From the NCBI GenBank assembly GCA_963846855.1, contig CAWJXK010000008.1, forward strand, positions 1,798,001 to 1,862,000: a stretch of 64,000 bases of DNA. Direction: 5' to 3'. A program made the translations under genes and the position numbers. The stretch comes from CAIWHR01 sp963846855 (GTDB taxonomy: Bacteria; Pseudomonadota; Gammaproteobacteria; Burkholderiales; Casimicrobiaceae). The notes below the pieces were generated by a model. The model was not told the origin of the DNA and made no database searches. It saw only the letters and a list, made by a program, of their open reading frames with translations. Within the stretch, counting starts at the first letter, position 1, and the number at the start of each line of letters is the position of its first letter. This document shows, piece after piece, positions 53,785 to 61,505 of this stretch.

Positions 53785-54239
53785 ATGCCAGCTTGTCGTG
53801 ACTGACACCATGGTGCCATACGGAACGCATGGGCACGCGAGTAGCGAACAGACGGCATTTTCCGAACAAATTGTTATCTACATTGCGGTCGCTCAAAGTG
53901 CGGGGTGCGATGACTCGGTGCCATTCTTGGGCAGATGCATTCCGCGCGGTAGCGGGCGCGCGCAAAAATCGGCAAAGCCCGCTCGCCCTTTTGCGCCAGC
54001 ATCGCGCATTCTCATAAATGCTTTATCGCGGTTGCCCATTTGTGGATGGGATTCCATCACAACGGCCATTGCAGGATCGTCAATGTCGGGGCGTCTTACA
54101 ATGCCATGTCAGTTAGTCTCGTCCAATTCAGGCAAGCCATAGAAATGAAAGGAGAAACAGTGGATGGCTCGTGCGTTGCTTGTATCAAACGCTGGCGCTT
54201 CCAGGGCTGGCCAAAACGCGTGCAAGGGGGATGGGAATC
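53785..54239. other. Non-coding stretch upstream of the 54240 gene
   Basis: No supported gene. The right part should contain the promoter of the following plus-strand gene; I see only its AAGGGGG ribosome-binding site. Confidence 0.35.
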
Positions 54240-54590
54240 ATGACGGAGCAACAAGAGATCACACCGATGACAGGTTCATCGCACCTGAGCTTTACCGAGC
54301 AACGACAGCCGATCCTTCGTGGCGCGGGCAGGCGCTACATTCTTGCCCGTGGGGATGAACTCGCATTTACTGCGGAAGTGGTGCGATTTGGATTCGCTCC
54401 CGACGATTTTGCGCTCGACATTGAACAGGTGCGCGATAGTCAATCTGCAACGTCTGCGGCGCCAACTTTAACCGTTACCGTTAAGAACCTTCGCAATGGG
54501 CGCACGGCAACCTATTTCTGTGGACGGGGCAGAGCATGGGTTGCTGAGTTTCTCACGGCTCTTAGTGCTGGTGAGTTTGGGCAAGCGTAA
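54240..54590 (+). CDS. Hypothetical soluble protein
   Basis: The 116-residue product starts at ATG 54240, about 8 bases after AAGGGGG. It is hydrophilic with a probable beta-rich core (YILARGDELAFTAEVVRFGF, PTLTVTVKNLRNGRTATYFC) and no signal peptide or membrane segment. I do not recognise the family. It lies 85 bases before the small membrane protein at 54676 on the same strand, so the two may be co-transcribed. Confidence 0.65.
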   Translation: MTEQQEITPMTGSSHLSFTEQRQPILRGAGRRYILARGDELAFTAEVVRFGFAPDDFALDIEQVRDSQSATSAAPTLTVTVKNLRNGRTATYFCGRGRAWVAEFLTALSAGEFGQA

Positions 54591-54675
54591 TGCACGTACT
54601 AGTTCTTTCGATATATGTATCTCGGCCGCGTCGAGGTCCAAACTCGCGCCGCTCGATTGAAGACGAGGTCGCGTA

Positions 54676-54840
54676 ATGGACGGCAACTGGATTCTGTTGG
54701 GACTAGTGGTCTGGGGGCTTGTTTCCTTATTCGTGCTGATCCTGATGAAAATGGCCGGCGACCAGGACCGCGCTGCGCGCCGCGAACAACAGCGCATGAT
54801 TCCCTATCAGGACGGGACGGTGACCTCGGTAAGCTGGTGA
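54676..54840 (+). CDS. Small single-span membrane protein
   Basis: The 54-residue protein has one clear membrane helix (WILLGLVVWGLVSLFVLILM) followed by a charged cytoplasmic tail (KMAGDQDRAARREQQRMIPY). The ATG is preceded by GAGG at 8 bases. Small proteins of this shape recur in betaproteobacterial genomes, which supports it, but no function is known. The IS1182-type element begins 51 bases beyond its stop. Confidence 0.7.
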   Translation: MDGNWILLGLVVWGLVSLFVLILMKMAGDQDRAARREQQRMIPYQDGTVTSVSW

Positions 54841-54891
54841 GTTGCCCAGCCTTCCCCCCCCTGGAAGCAGGCTCCAACGAATGGTTGCTGT

Positions 54892-54919
54892 CGGCCTATA
54901 CCGTTGAAATACTCGATTG
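54892..54919 (+). repeat. Left terminal inverted repeat of the IS element
   Basis: CGGCCTATACCGTTGAAATA and the eight bases after it match the complement of 56452-56479 at most positions (CGGCCTATTCTGTTGAAAAA at the other end). The first nine bases match except the last. Confidence 0.8.
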
Positions 54920-55012
54920 CTAGGCGAGAGTTCCGCTGCGGTTGGTCGCCGATCGCGGGTCTCGGTAACGGATTCGGATGGTCGAGGAGGTAGAGTTGTC
55001 CCCGAAGCTGCT

Positions 55013-56394
55013 TTATGCGGCTATCGGTATCGGTTCCGGTGCCGCAAACATCAGTCGCTTCGCCATTCGTCGTAGGTTTTGCGCAATCGCGGCGAGCAGG
55101 AACTCATCGCGCGCACCGCTCGGTCCTCGGAGGCGCAACCGATCCAGCTTGAGAATGCGCTTGAGGTGAGCAAAGAGCATCTCGACCTTCTTGCGGTCCT
55201 TGCGCGATTGCTTGTAGGCATCGGTCTCGGCCAGTTCGCGCGCAACATCCCGCGCCGATTCGTGGACACTGCGCGCGATCTTGCGCATCGGTGTATTGGG
55301 ACAGCAGCGCGCCTTCAGCGGGCAACTCGCGCAATCGGACTGGCTGGATCGATAGATGATGGTCCCAGCCTTGGTAATGTGGGTACGCAGGTTCTTGAAC
55401 GTGCGCCGTTGCTTCCGCAGTACCTTTCCCTGCGGGCAGCGGTATTCATTGGCCTGCTCGTCCCACTGGAAGTCGCTGCTGGATAGCGTTTCGTCGTCGC
55501 GCAGTGTCCTATCCCATACCGGATGTGCGGCGCGATTCTCTTCTCCTCGACTAACCAGCCGAGCATCGAAGCCGAACCATATGCCGTGTCACCGATCAGT
55601 CGCGCGGGCTTCAGGCCAAACCGTTCTTCGACCCGTTCGAGCATCGTCCGCGCGGAGTTTACTTCGTCCGTGCGCAAAGCAGGCGTCGCCTCGACATCGA
55701 CAATGATGCCAGTCTGCACATCCACCAGATAATTGGTCGAATAGGCGTAGAACGCCGGACCACCCACCGCCGTCCACCGGGCCGCGGGATCCGTCGGCGA
55801 GATGGACGCGGGAACGGCGACTGGCTCACCCTGCTCATCAAGTGCGGTCAGATACTCCCGTACGGCCCGCGTCGCGTGCCGTGGATCGCGCAGGTCCTCA
55901 GCCCCCTCGCGCGCCGTGCTGCGGCTGCGATTGGCATCAGCCTTGATCACGCTGGCGTCGATGGCAAAGCCTTCGCCACCGACCAGTCCCTCCTTCATAC
56001 ACCGCGCGACCACACTCTCGAACACCTGCCGAAACGCATCGCCCTCACGGAAACGGCCGTGACGGTTCTTCGAGAAGGTCGAATGGTCCGGTACCGCGTC
56101 CTCAAGCCCGAGTCGACAGAACCAGCGATACGCCAGATTGAGGTGAACCTCCTCGCACAGCCGGCGCTCGGAACGAATGCCGAAGCTGTACCCGACGATC
56201 AGCATCCGCACCATCAGCTCCGGATCGACCGACGGCCGTCCGGTGTGACTGTAGAACGGCGCGAGATGGTCGCGCAGTTCGCCAAGGTCCAGGCAATGAT
56301 CAATCCCGCGCAGCAGATGATCTGCCGGAACGTGATCCTCGAGATTAAACGAGTAGAACAGCTGCTTCTGCCCACCAGAACCTTGCCCCATCAT
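55013..56394 (-). pseudogene. IS1182-family DDE transposase, one frameshift
   Basis: The N-terminal frame starts MMGQGSGGQKQLFYSFNLED. It contains DHLLRGIDHCLDLGELRDHL, GRPSVDPELMVRMLIVGYSF, the first catalytic Asp in GFAIDASVIKADANRSR and the second in ARLIGDTAYGSASMLGWLVE. Near 55520 the reading frame changes: a missing C in ACATCCGGTATGG turns HIPVWDR into HIRYGIG. The rest, including CPQGKVLRKQRRTFKNLRTH and the catalytic Glu in DRKKVEMLFAHLKRILKLDR, is in the next frame down to 55013. Corrected length is about 460 residues. As read, the copy is inactive. Confidence 0.88.
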
Positions 56395-56451
56395 GGCCGC
56401 AGCTCCTGTCCTTACGCCTTAGCCTCAGCTTAGCCAGCGAGCACCCATTTT

Positions 56452-56479
56452 CAAGGGAGTTTTTCAACAGAATAGGCCG
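56452..56479 (-). repeat. Right terminal inverted repeat of the IS element
   Basis: It is complementary to 54892-54919, as described there. It lies 58 bases upstream of the transposase start codon, so it may also carry the transposase promoter. Confidence 0.8.
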
Positions 56480-56491
56480 GGACCAGTCGCG

Positions 56492-57373
56492 TCAGAAACG
56501 CATGATCGACGAGTTTGGGTCGATCAGGTACCACCCCTCGACCTTGGCCATGCGCGCAAGCCTAGCGCTTCTGCTCGATGCCTTTTTCGTCGGATCGCGC
56601 CACGGTTGCTTTGCCAGCGCTACGGCAGCGAGGCAGGCCACGACGAGCATTCCAACGCAAGCAATGAGCGCGGTGGCGGCGACGTCCGGATCGTACACAC
56701 GCTGGGCGATGAACATCGAACCCAAGCCGAAGGTGATGACCGCTGGATAGACGAAGTCGCGGTAGCGGAGCGCGACGACGCCGCCTGATGCCGCGGCGAT
56801 CGCGAGAAATGCACTTGCCACGTCGCGCGTCGCCACGACTGACCCTGTGAGCAGTCCGCTGGCATTAAACCACTGGGTCACGGCAACCAACAACGCGATG
56901 GTCATCGCGCCGAAGTAGAGGCTGAAGGGAACGCGCAACCAACGGGAATGTTTGCCCGGGGATACCGACGCAACTCGCACGAACATGAGGCCGCCCAACA
57001 CGACGCAGGCGGCAATCAATGCGACGGACAGGCCGATTTCTTCGTGCCGGAATGCGACGACCCAACTCGCGGCCAGAACGCTGGTCAGCGCGAGCGGGAT
57101 GACCAACTTGTCATAGACGCGTTTGCGGTGTCTGCGGGGCCACAGGGCGGCGAAAAAGAAGAGCAGGAATGCGACGAGGATGGCCAAGCAAATCGCCTTG
57201 ACGAATCCGGCCGGCACGAAAGGATCGCCGTATTCGGCCACCACCTCAGCAATCGTCGCAGACGTGCTGAGTGTGCCGTAAACGGCGATGAACCCCATGC
57301 TCGCTTCAACGACTATAAACGCTGCCCAGCGCAGAAAGGTCGAGGATGAGGGAGTACCCGGATCGATTGCCAT
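56492..57373 (-). CDS. Uncharacterised multi-span membrane protein
   Basis: The 293-residue product has about eight hydrophobic segments, for example FVKAICLAILVAFLLFFFAA, VALIAACVVLGGLMFVRVAS and TALIACVGMLVVACLAAVAL. It ends in a basic cytoplasmic tail (DPTKKASSRSARLARM). I do not recognise the family. The stop codon is only 12 bases from the IS end, so the native C terminus may have been altered. The start at 57373 has no strong ribosome-binding site. It stands alone, divergent from the small gene at 57882. Confidence 0.65.
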   Translation of the reverse strand: MAIDPGTPSSSTFLRWAAFIVVEASMGFIAVYGTLSTSATIAEVVAEYGDPFVPAGFVKAICLAILVAFLLFFFAALWPRRHRKRVYDKLVIPLALTSVLAASWVVAFRHEEIGLSVALIAACVVLGGLMFVRVASVSPGKHSRWLRVPFSLYFGAMTIALLVAVTQWFNASGLLTGSVVATRDVASAFLAIAAASGGVVALRYRDFVYPAVITFGLGSMFIAQRVYDPDVAATALIACVGMLVVACLAAVALAKQPWRDPTKKASSRSARLARMAKVEGWYLIDPNSSIMRF

Positions 57374-57881
57374 CGCGACTCCATATGCTGTGGACTACAA
57401 TGCCCACTATGGTACCTCCGAATGAAGCGCGAAAGCCAGACAAGAAAGGTGCGATTGGTCTGATACAGCGCCTTTAGCTCGATTTAGACCAGGCCGCTTC
57501 GGATCGTTCCGGAGCCCTCGTCGCTGTCGATTGCCGGGTTCACCTTCCTGTCCTTCTCCTGATCGCCCGGGGCATCGGAACGCGAAAGACCCGATTGTCG
57601 AGAGTCACTGAATAATCTTCAGTACCCGTCTCTGAATAATCTTCAGTACCTGTCATGTGCGACACCAACGGCCGTCAAGGCCCGTTTTTTTGGGCGAACG
57701 ATTGCCAGGCAATCTGGCTGGGCTCGCCGAGCAACTCCACCCCAATCCCGCGTCAATACCCCGGAATTGTCATTACTGGCCCTACCGCCGATTCAGCGTT
57801 CGGCCTGCACACTCCCTTTGCGGAACCGACGAAGCTTGAATCGCGCTGTTGCGCGCCAGGGGTCGGAAAGGAGTGTCATCC
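57374..57881. other. Divergent intergenic region with paired palindromes
   Basis: No gene is supported. It contains the two-copy palindromic direct repeat at 57608-57655 and separates the minus-strand membrane protein from the plus-strand small protein, so it probably holds promoters for both. Confidence 0.45.
57608..57655. repeat. Two tandem 24-bp units each carrying the palindrome CTGAATAATCTTCAG
   Basis: CTGAATAATCTTCAG occurs at 57608-57622 and 57632-57646. Each copy is an interrupted palindrome (CTGAA-N5-TTCAG) followed by GTACC and GTC. The two copies are on the same face with a 24-base period, which is typical of a double operator for a dimeric regulator. Confidence 0.7.
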
Positions 57882-58055
57882 ATGACCGCCACCTTTTGGT
57901 TTCTTCTGGGTCTCTGGGTTGGCTGTAGCGCAGGATTCCTGCTGAGCGCCTGTATGTCCGTCGCGCGTGACGCAGAGCAGCAGGCCGACTCGGCGCTCAA
58001 GAGGCTTCTAGTGCTGCCTGCCGGGTCGCATCGCATGACGAGCGAATCCGAGTGA
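57882..58055 (+). CDS. Small membrane protein
   Basis: The 57-residue product has a hydrophobic N-terminal helix with small residues (FWFLLGLWVGCSAGFLLSAC) and a charged tail (VARDAEQQADSALKRL). The ATG at 57882 has AAGGAG about 9 bases upstream, a good ribosome-binding site, and is preferred to an upstream in-frame start. Family unknown. The tandem palindrome about 230 bases upstream may control it. Confidence 0.65.
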   Translation: MTATFWFLLGLWVGCSAGFLLSACMSVARDAEQQADSALKRLLVLPAGSHRMTSESE

Positions 58056-58479
58056 ACCTCCTCCGCATGAAGACAGCCCGCGTCGAGGCGTAGAGCATCT
58101 TCGACGCGTGACCCCATACTCGGTGGCGACCGCCGCCCACAGCGCGCTCCTTGCGCTCACAGCGGCATTAAGAGGCAGCCGCCGATCGCTCTTCGGACGG
58201 CGGATCCTCGACCGCCCGGCCTAGGGACGCCCGATCCAGGCCTCAACCTGGTCGCGGTCCGGCGATCGGCCGCACGCCGCGCGCCCTCGAAGCATCCAGA
58301 ACATGCGGTCCTTTGCGCGGCAGCATGGTGCGAGTGTGGTACAAAATAGCGTCGGAGCTCCATGAAAATGGCGCCATGCGCCACCGACTGGAGCATCTGG
58401 GTATCGAATTGATCCGGGCGATTCGATGCGGTACGGTCGTGCGCCCGGGACGCGTTCTCGCCACTCCACGATACATTCC
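58056..58479. other. Intergenic region upstream of ampD
   Basis: No gene or RNA is supported. Open frames here lack ribosome-binding sites. The 3' part should contain the ampD promoter, but no clear consensus is seen. Confidence 0.35.
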
Positions 58480-59082
58480 ATGGAGACCGCACCTCCTGCG
58501 CGAACCCGCCTCGCGATCGACGCACGCGGATTCGCGAATGCCGCGCGGCGGATTCGCTCGCCCAATTGCGATGCGCGTCCGGCGGGAGCCCTGGTCACGC
58601 TGCTCGTGCTCCATGGAATTTCGCTGCCGCCGGGCGAATTCGGCGGCGACGGCATCGTGCGCCTGTTCACCAACCGGCTCGATGCGGCCCGTCATCCGTA
58701 CTACGCGAGGGTCGCCGCGCTGCGAGTGTCGGCGCATTTCCTGATCCGGCGCGATGGCGCCCTCCTCCAGTTCGTTTCGTGCAACGATCGCGCATGGCAT
58801 GCCGGAGAGTCGGCGTGGAAGGGGCGCGCCCACTGCAACGACTACTCGATCGGCATCGAGCTCGAGGGCGCGGACGATGTGCCTTACGCGGCGGCGCAAT
58901 ACACGATGCTGGCGCGGCTCGCGCGGTCGCTCGTCCGCCGCTATCCGATCGCCGACATCGCCGGCCACAGCGACGTCGCCCCGGGGCGCAAGACCGACCC
59001 CGGACCCGCGTTCGACCGGGCGCGGCTCGACCGGCTCCTCGCGCCCTCGAAGGCCAAGGCCCGCGCCCGCGGCCGCCGCTGA
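58480..59082 (+). CDS. ampD: 1,6-anhydro-N-acetylmuramyl-L-alanine amidase
   Basis: AmpD cleaves the amide bond of anhydromuropeptides in the cytoplasm during peptidoglycan recycling. The 200-residue protein shows SPNCDARPAGALVTLLVLHG (first zinc His), then ISLPPGEFGGDGI, SAHFLIRRDGALLQFVSCND, SIGIELEGADDVPY and IAGHSDVAPGRKTDPGPAFD (second zinc His and catalytic/zinc Asp). Length and motif order fit AmpD rather than the longer AmiD. The ATG at 58480 was chosen; one 54 bases upstream would add an arginine-rich tail. yciB starts 72 bases downstream. Confidence 0.93.
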   Translation: METAPPARTRLAIDARGFANAARRIRSPNCDARPAGALVTLLVLHGISLPPGEFGGDGIVRLFTNRLDAARHPYYARVAALRVSAHFLIRRDGALLQFVSCNDRAWHAGESAWKGRAHCNDYSIGIELEGADDVPYAAAQYTMLARLARSLVRRYPIADIAGHSDVAPGRKTDPGPAFDRARLDRLLAPSKAKARARGRR

Positions 59083-59154
59083 TCGGACCCCCGCTTCCGG
59101 CCGACCGGGCGGCGGATGCCCGATCGAAGCGCAAGCGTGATAAAATAACGGGTT

Positions 59155-59688
59155 ATGCAGTTTATTGTCGATTTCCTGCCACTGATCCTGTTCTTCGTTG
59201 CCTTCAAATGGCAGGGGATCTTTTTCGCCACCGCGGTGGCGATCGCCGCCTCGATCGTGCAGATCCTGTGGCTGCATTTTCGCCGCGGCAAGGTCGGGGT
59301 CGTCAACTGGCTATCGCTCGCGATCATCGTCGTCTTCGGCGGCGCGACGCTGCTGCTGCGGGACGAGCAGTTCATCAAATGGAAGCCGACCGTCCTCTAC
59401 GGGCTGTTCGGCATGGTGCTCGCGGTGGGCCGCATCGGGTTCGGCCGCAACCTCATCGCGAGCCTGATGCCCGGCATCACGCTGCCCGAGCCGGTGTATA
59501 CGCGCCTTACGTGGGCGTGGGTCGCTTTTTTCGCATTCATGGGCGTCGCCAACTGGTACGTCGCGTTTCACTATCCCACCGAGACCTGGGTCAACTTCAA
59601 GGTCTGGGGCGGCATGGGCCTGTTCCTGCTGTTCGCACTGGCGCAGGGAATCGCCCTGTCGCGTTACGCGCGCGAAGAAGCGTCATGA
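59155..59688 (+). CDS. yciB: Inner membrane-spanning protein YciB (septation protein A family)
   Basis: The 177-residue protein has five membrane segments and opens MQFIVDFLPLILFFVAFKWQ, the invariant start of YciB/IspZ. It also has IKWKPTVLYGLFGMVLAVGR and NWYVAFHYPTETWVNFKVWG. It is linked to cell-envelope integrity and cell division. Its TGA overlaps the bolA ATG (ATGA). Confidence 0.95.
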   Translation: MQFIVDFLPLILFFVAFKWQGIFFATAVAIAASIVQILWLHFRRGKVGVVNWLSLAIIVVFGGATLLLRDEQFIKWKPTVLYGLFGMVLAVGRIGFGRNLIASLMPGITLPEPVYTRLTWAWVAFFAFMGVANWYVAFHYPTETWVNFKVWGGMGLFLLFALAQGIALSRYAREEAS

Positions 59689-60005
59689 CCACGGCTGCCG
59701 CCGTCGCGGATGTGCCGGCCGCGCTTCGCGCGCGGCTCTCGGTCCTCGCGCCGTCGGTGCTCGAGATCCAGGACGACAGCCATCAGCACGTCGGACATGC
59801 CGGCGCCGCCGGCGGCGCCGGGCACTTTTCCCTGTTGATTGTGTCACAAGCCTTTTCCGGGATGTCGCGCCTCGCGCGGCACCAGCGAGTGCTCCGCGAC
59901 GTGGCCGATCTCCTGCCGCATCCGATCCACGCGCTGTCCATCAAGGCGCTGGCGCCGGAAGAATTCACCAGCCTTTCACCCACCACAAAGGACGCACTAC
60001 GATGA
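59685..60005 (+). CDS. bolA: BolA family protein
   Basis: The 106-residue protein has the BolA/IbaG fold signatures LAPSVLEIQDDSHQHVGHAG, GHFSLLIVSQAFSGMSRLAR and HQRVLRDVADLLPHPIHALS, including the conserved His for [2Fe-2S] sharing with monothiol glutaredoxin. Such proteins act in iron-sulfur trafficking and stress morphology. It overlaps yciB upstream and the parvulin gene downstream as ATGA, so the three genes are coupled. Confidence 0.95.
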   Translation: MTTAAAVADVPAALRARLSVLAPSVLEIQDDSHQHVGHAGAAGGAGHFSLLIVSQAFSGMSRLARHQRVLRDVADLLPHPIHALSIKALAPEEFTSLSPTTKDALR

Positions 60006-60805
60006 TCAAGAAAACGCTGACCCTCGCCGTCATGACCGCGCTCGTCGCGCTCGCCGGCGTTCCCGCGGTCGCGCAGGACAAGGCGGCAGCGCCCGCGAAA
60101 GCGGCCGCGGCCCCCGCCGGCAAGCAGCTCTTCTCGCAGGCCACGTACGACTTCCTGCTGAAGAATGCGATAGCGTCGGGGCAGGCCGACTCGCCCGAAC
60201 TCAAGAACCAGATCAAGGAAGAGCTCACCATGCGCGAGCTGCTCGTCCGCGAGGCGAAGAAGAAGGGCCTCGACAAGAGCCCGGACGTGAAGATCCAGAT
60301 GGACATCCAGGCGCAGACGGTTCTCGTCAACGCCGCCGTGGCCGACTGGGTCAAGGCGAATCCGGTCACCGACGCCGAGCTGCACAAGGAATACGACGTG
60401 ATCAAGGCGCAGTGGGGCGAGAAGGAATACAAGGTCCGCCACATCCTGGTGGAGAAGGAAGACGAGGCGAAGGACATCATCGCCGAGCTGCAGAAGGGCA
60501 CGAAATTCGAAGCGCTCGCCACGCGCTCGAAGGACCCGGGCTCGAAGGACAAGGGCGGCGATCTCGACTGGAATGCGGCCGGCAACTTCGTCAAGCCGTT
60601 CAGCGACGCCATGGTCAAGCTGCCGAAGGGCAAATTCACCGCCCAGCCGGTGCAGACGCAGTTCGGCTGGCACGTGATCGAGGTCGACGACATCCGCGAC
60701 GCGAAGATCCCGCCGTTCGACGACGTGAAGGCGCAGCTGCAGCAGAAGGTGCAGCGGCAGCGCATCGAGGCCTACATGAAGGAGCTCAAGGCGAAGAACG
60801 GCTGA
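60002..60805 (+). CDS. Periplasmic parvulin-type peptidyl-prolyl cis-trans isomerase
   Basis: The 267-residue protein has a signal peptide (LTLAVMTALVALAGVPAVAQ) and a helical chaperone-like region (about 45-135). A rotamase domain follows: KVRHILVEKEDEAKDIIAEL, ALATRSKDPGSKDKGGDLDW and QFGWHVIEVDDIRDAKIPPF. It resembles the PpiC/SurA/PrsA group that folds exported and outer-membrane proteins. The order yciB-bolA-peptidyl-prolyl isomerase is frequent in betaproteobacteria. It is followed by a strong terminator. Confidence 0.92.
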   Translation: MIKKTLTLAVMTALVALAGVPAVAQDKAAAPAKAAAAPAGKQLFSQATYDFLLKNAIASGQADSPELKNQIKEELTMRELLVREAKKKGLDKSPDVKIQMDIQAQTVLVNAAVADWVKANPVTDAELHKEYDVIKAQWGEKEYKVRHILVEKEDEAKDIIAELQKGTKFEALATRSKDPGSKDKGGDLDWNAAGNFVKPFSDAMVKLPKGKFTAQPVQTQFGWHVIEVDDIRDAKIPPFDDVKAQLQQKVQRQRIEAYMKELKAKNG

Positions 60806-60858
60806 CCGTCAGGCGGGCGGGCGCGCAGCATTCGCCGGCCGTGAGCGCAGGCAAGCAA

Positions 60859-60888
60859 GGGCAGGCTTAAGACGCCTGCCCTTTTTTT
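60859..60888 (+). terminator. Intrinsic terminator after the parvulin gene
   Basis: GGGCAGGC and GCCTGCCC form an 8-bp stem with a 7-base loop followed by seven T residues, 53 bases after the stop codon. It closes the ampD-yciB-bolA-parvulin group. Confidence 0.9.
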
Positions 60889-61033
60889 GCGTGCCGATAC
60901 CGCCGGGTCCCCGCGCGGGCCCAGTGCGCGCGATGATATTCTTACGCGCCGGCATGGAGGACGCGGCGGAAGTCCGCCGGCGCGGCCGCGCGAGTCCCCG
61001 TCGATCCCCGCTGCGACCAAAGAGGAGGAGCGC

Positions 61034-61498
61034 ATGGCGTTCATCCGCCACCCGAAGGATTTCTACGCCGGCATCCTGTTCTGCGGATTCGGCATCGCGG
61101 CCATCGCGCTCGCGTCGCAATACCAGCTCGGGACGGTGGCCAAGATGGGGCCCGGCTACTTTCCGCGCGGTCTGGGGTACCTGCTGACGATTCTCGGCGC
61201 GGTCCTGATCGCGCGCTCACTGCGTCTGCAGGGCAGCGCCATCCCTGCCTGGAACTGGCGCTCCACCTTCGTGGTCCTGGGCAGCGTCGTGCTCTTCGCG
61301 CTCGTCGTCGAAAAACTGGGACTCGCCTGCTCGACGCTCGGCCTCATCGTCCTCGCGAGCACCGCCTCGCCTGAATTCCGGCTGAAGGAGGCGGTCCTCT
61401 CGGGCCTCTTCTTCGCCACGCTCGCCGTCGTCGTCTTCATCGTGGGCCTCAAGCTGCAGCTCCCCGTCTGGCCGGTCTGGCTCGCGGCGAGCGGCTGA
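61034..61498 (+). CDS. tctB: Tripartite tricarboxylate transporter small membrane subunit TctB
   Basis: The 154-residue protein has four hydrophobic segments and the conserved start FIRHPKDFYAGILFCGFGIA, with GTVAKMGPGYFPRGLGYLLT. It is the small membrane subunit that pairs with TctA in a secondary, binding-protein-dependent carboxylate transporter. A good ribosome-binding site (GAGGAG) precedes the ATG at 61034; open frame upstream has no family match. TctA follows after 7 bases. Confidence 0.92.
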   Translation: MAFIRHPKDFYAGILFCGFGIAAIALASQYQLGTVAKMGPGYFPRGLGYLLTILGAVLIARSLRLQGSAIPAWNWRSTFVVLGSVVLFALVVEKLGLACSTLGLIVLASTASPEFRLKEAVLSGLFFATLAVVVFIVGLKLQLPVWPVWLAASG

Positions 61499-61505
61499 CC
61501 CGCAC

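Larger units (their letters stand above)
54892..56479 (-). mobile_element. IS1182-family insertion sequence
   Basis: The element is about 1.59 kb, bounded by imperfect inverted repeats, and carries one transposase gene on the minus strand. The transposase has the DDE residues and spacing of IS1182. No clear target-site duplication is visible next to the repeats, which is not unusual for the family. It ends 12 bases from the C terminus of the orphan membrane protein at 56492, so it may have clipped that gene's 3' end or terminator. Confidence 0.85.

Noticed and set aside
53621..54142. A 173-codon plus-strand frame opposite the small gene at 53536-53784
   Set aside because: It has no ribosome-binding site or family resemblance, and the opposite strand encodes the more protein-like sequence.
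57608..57646. LexA (SOS) boxes in the tandem palindromes
   Set aside because: Proteobacterial LexA sites are CTGT-N8-ACAG; CTGAA-N5-TTCAG has neither the half-site nor the spacing.
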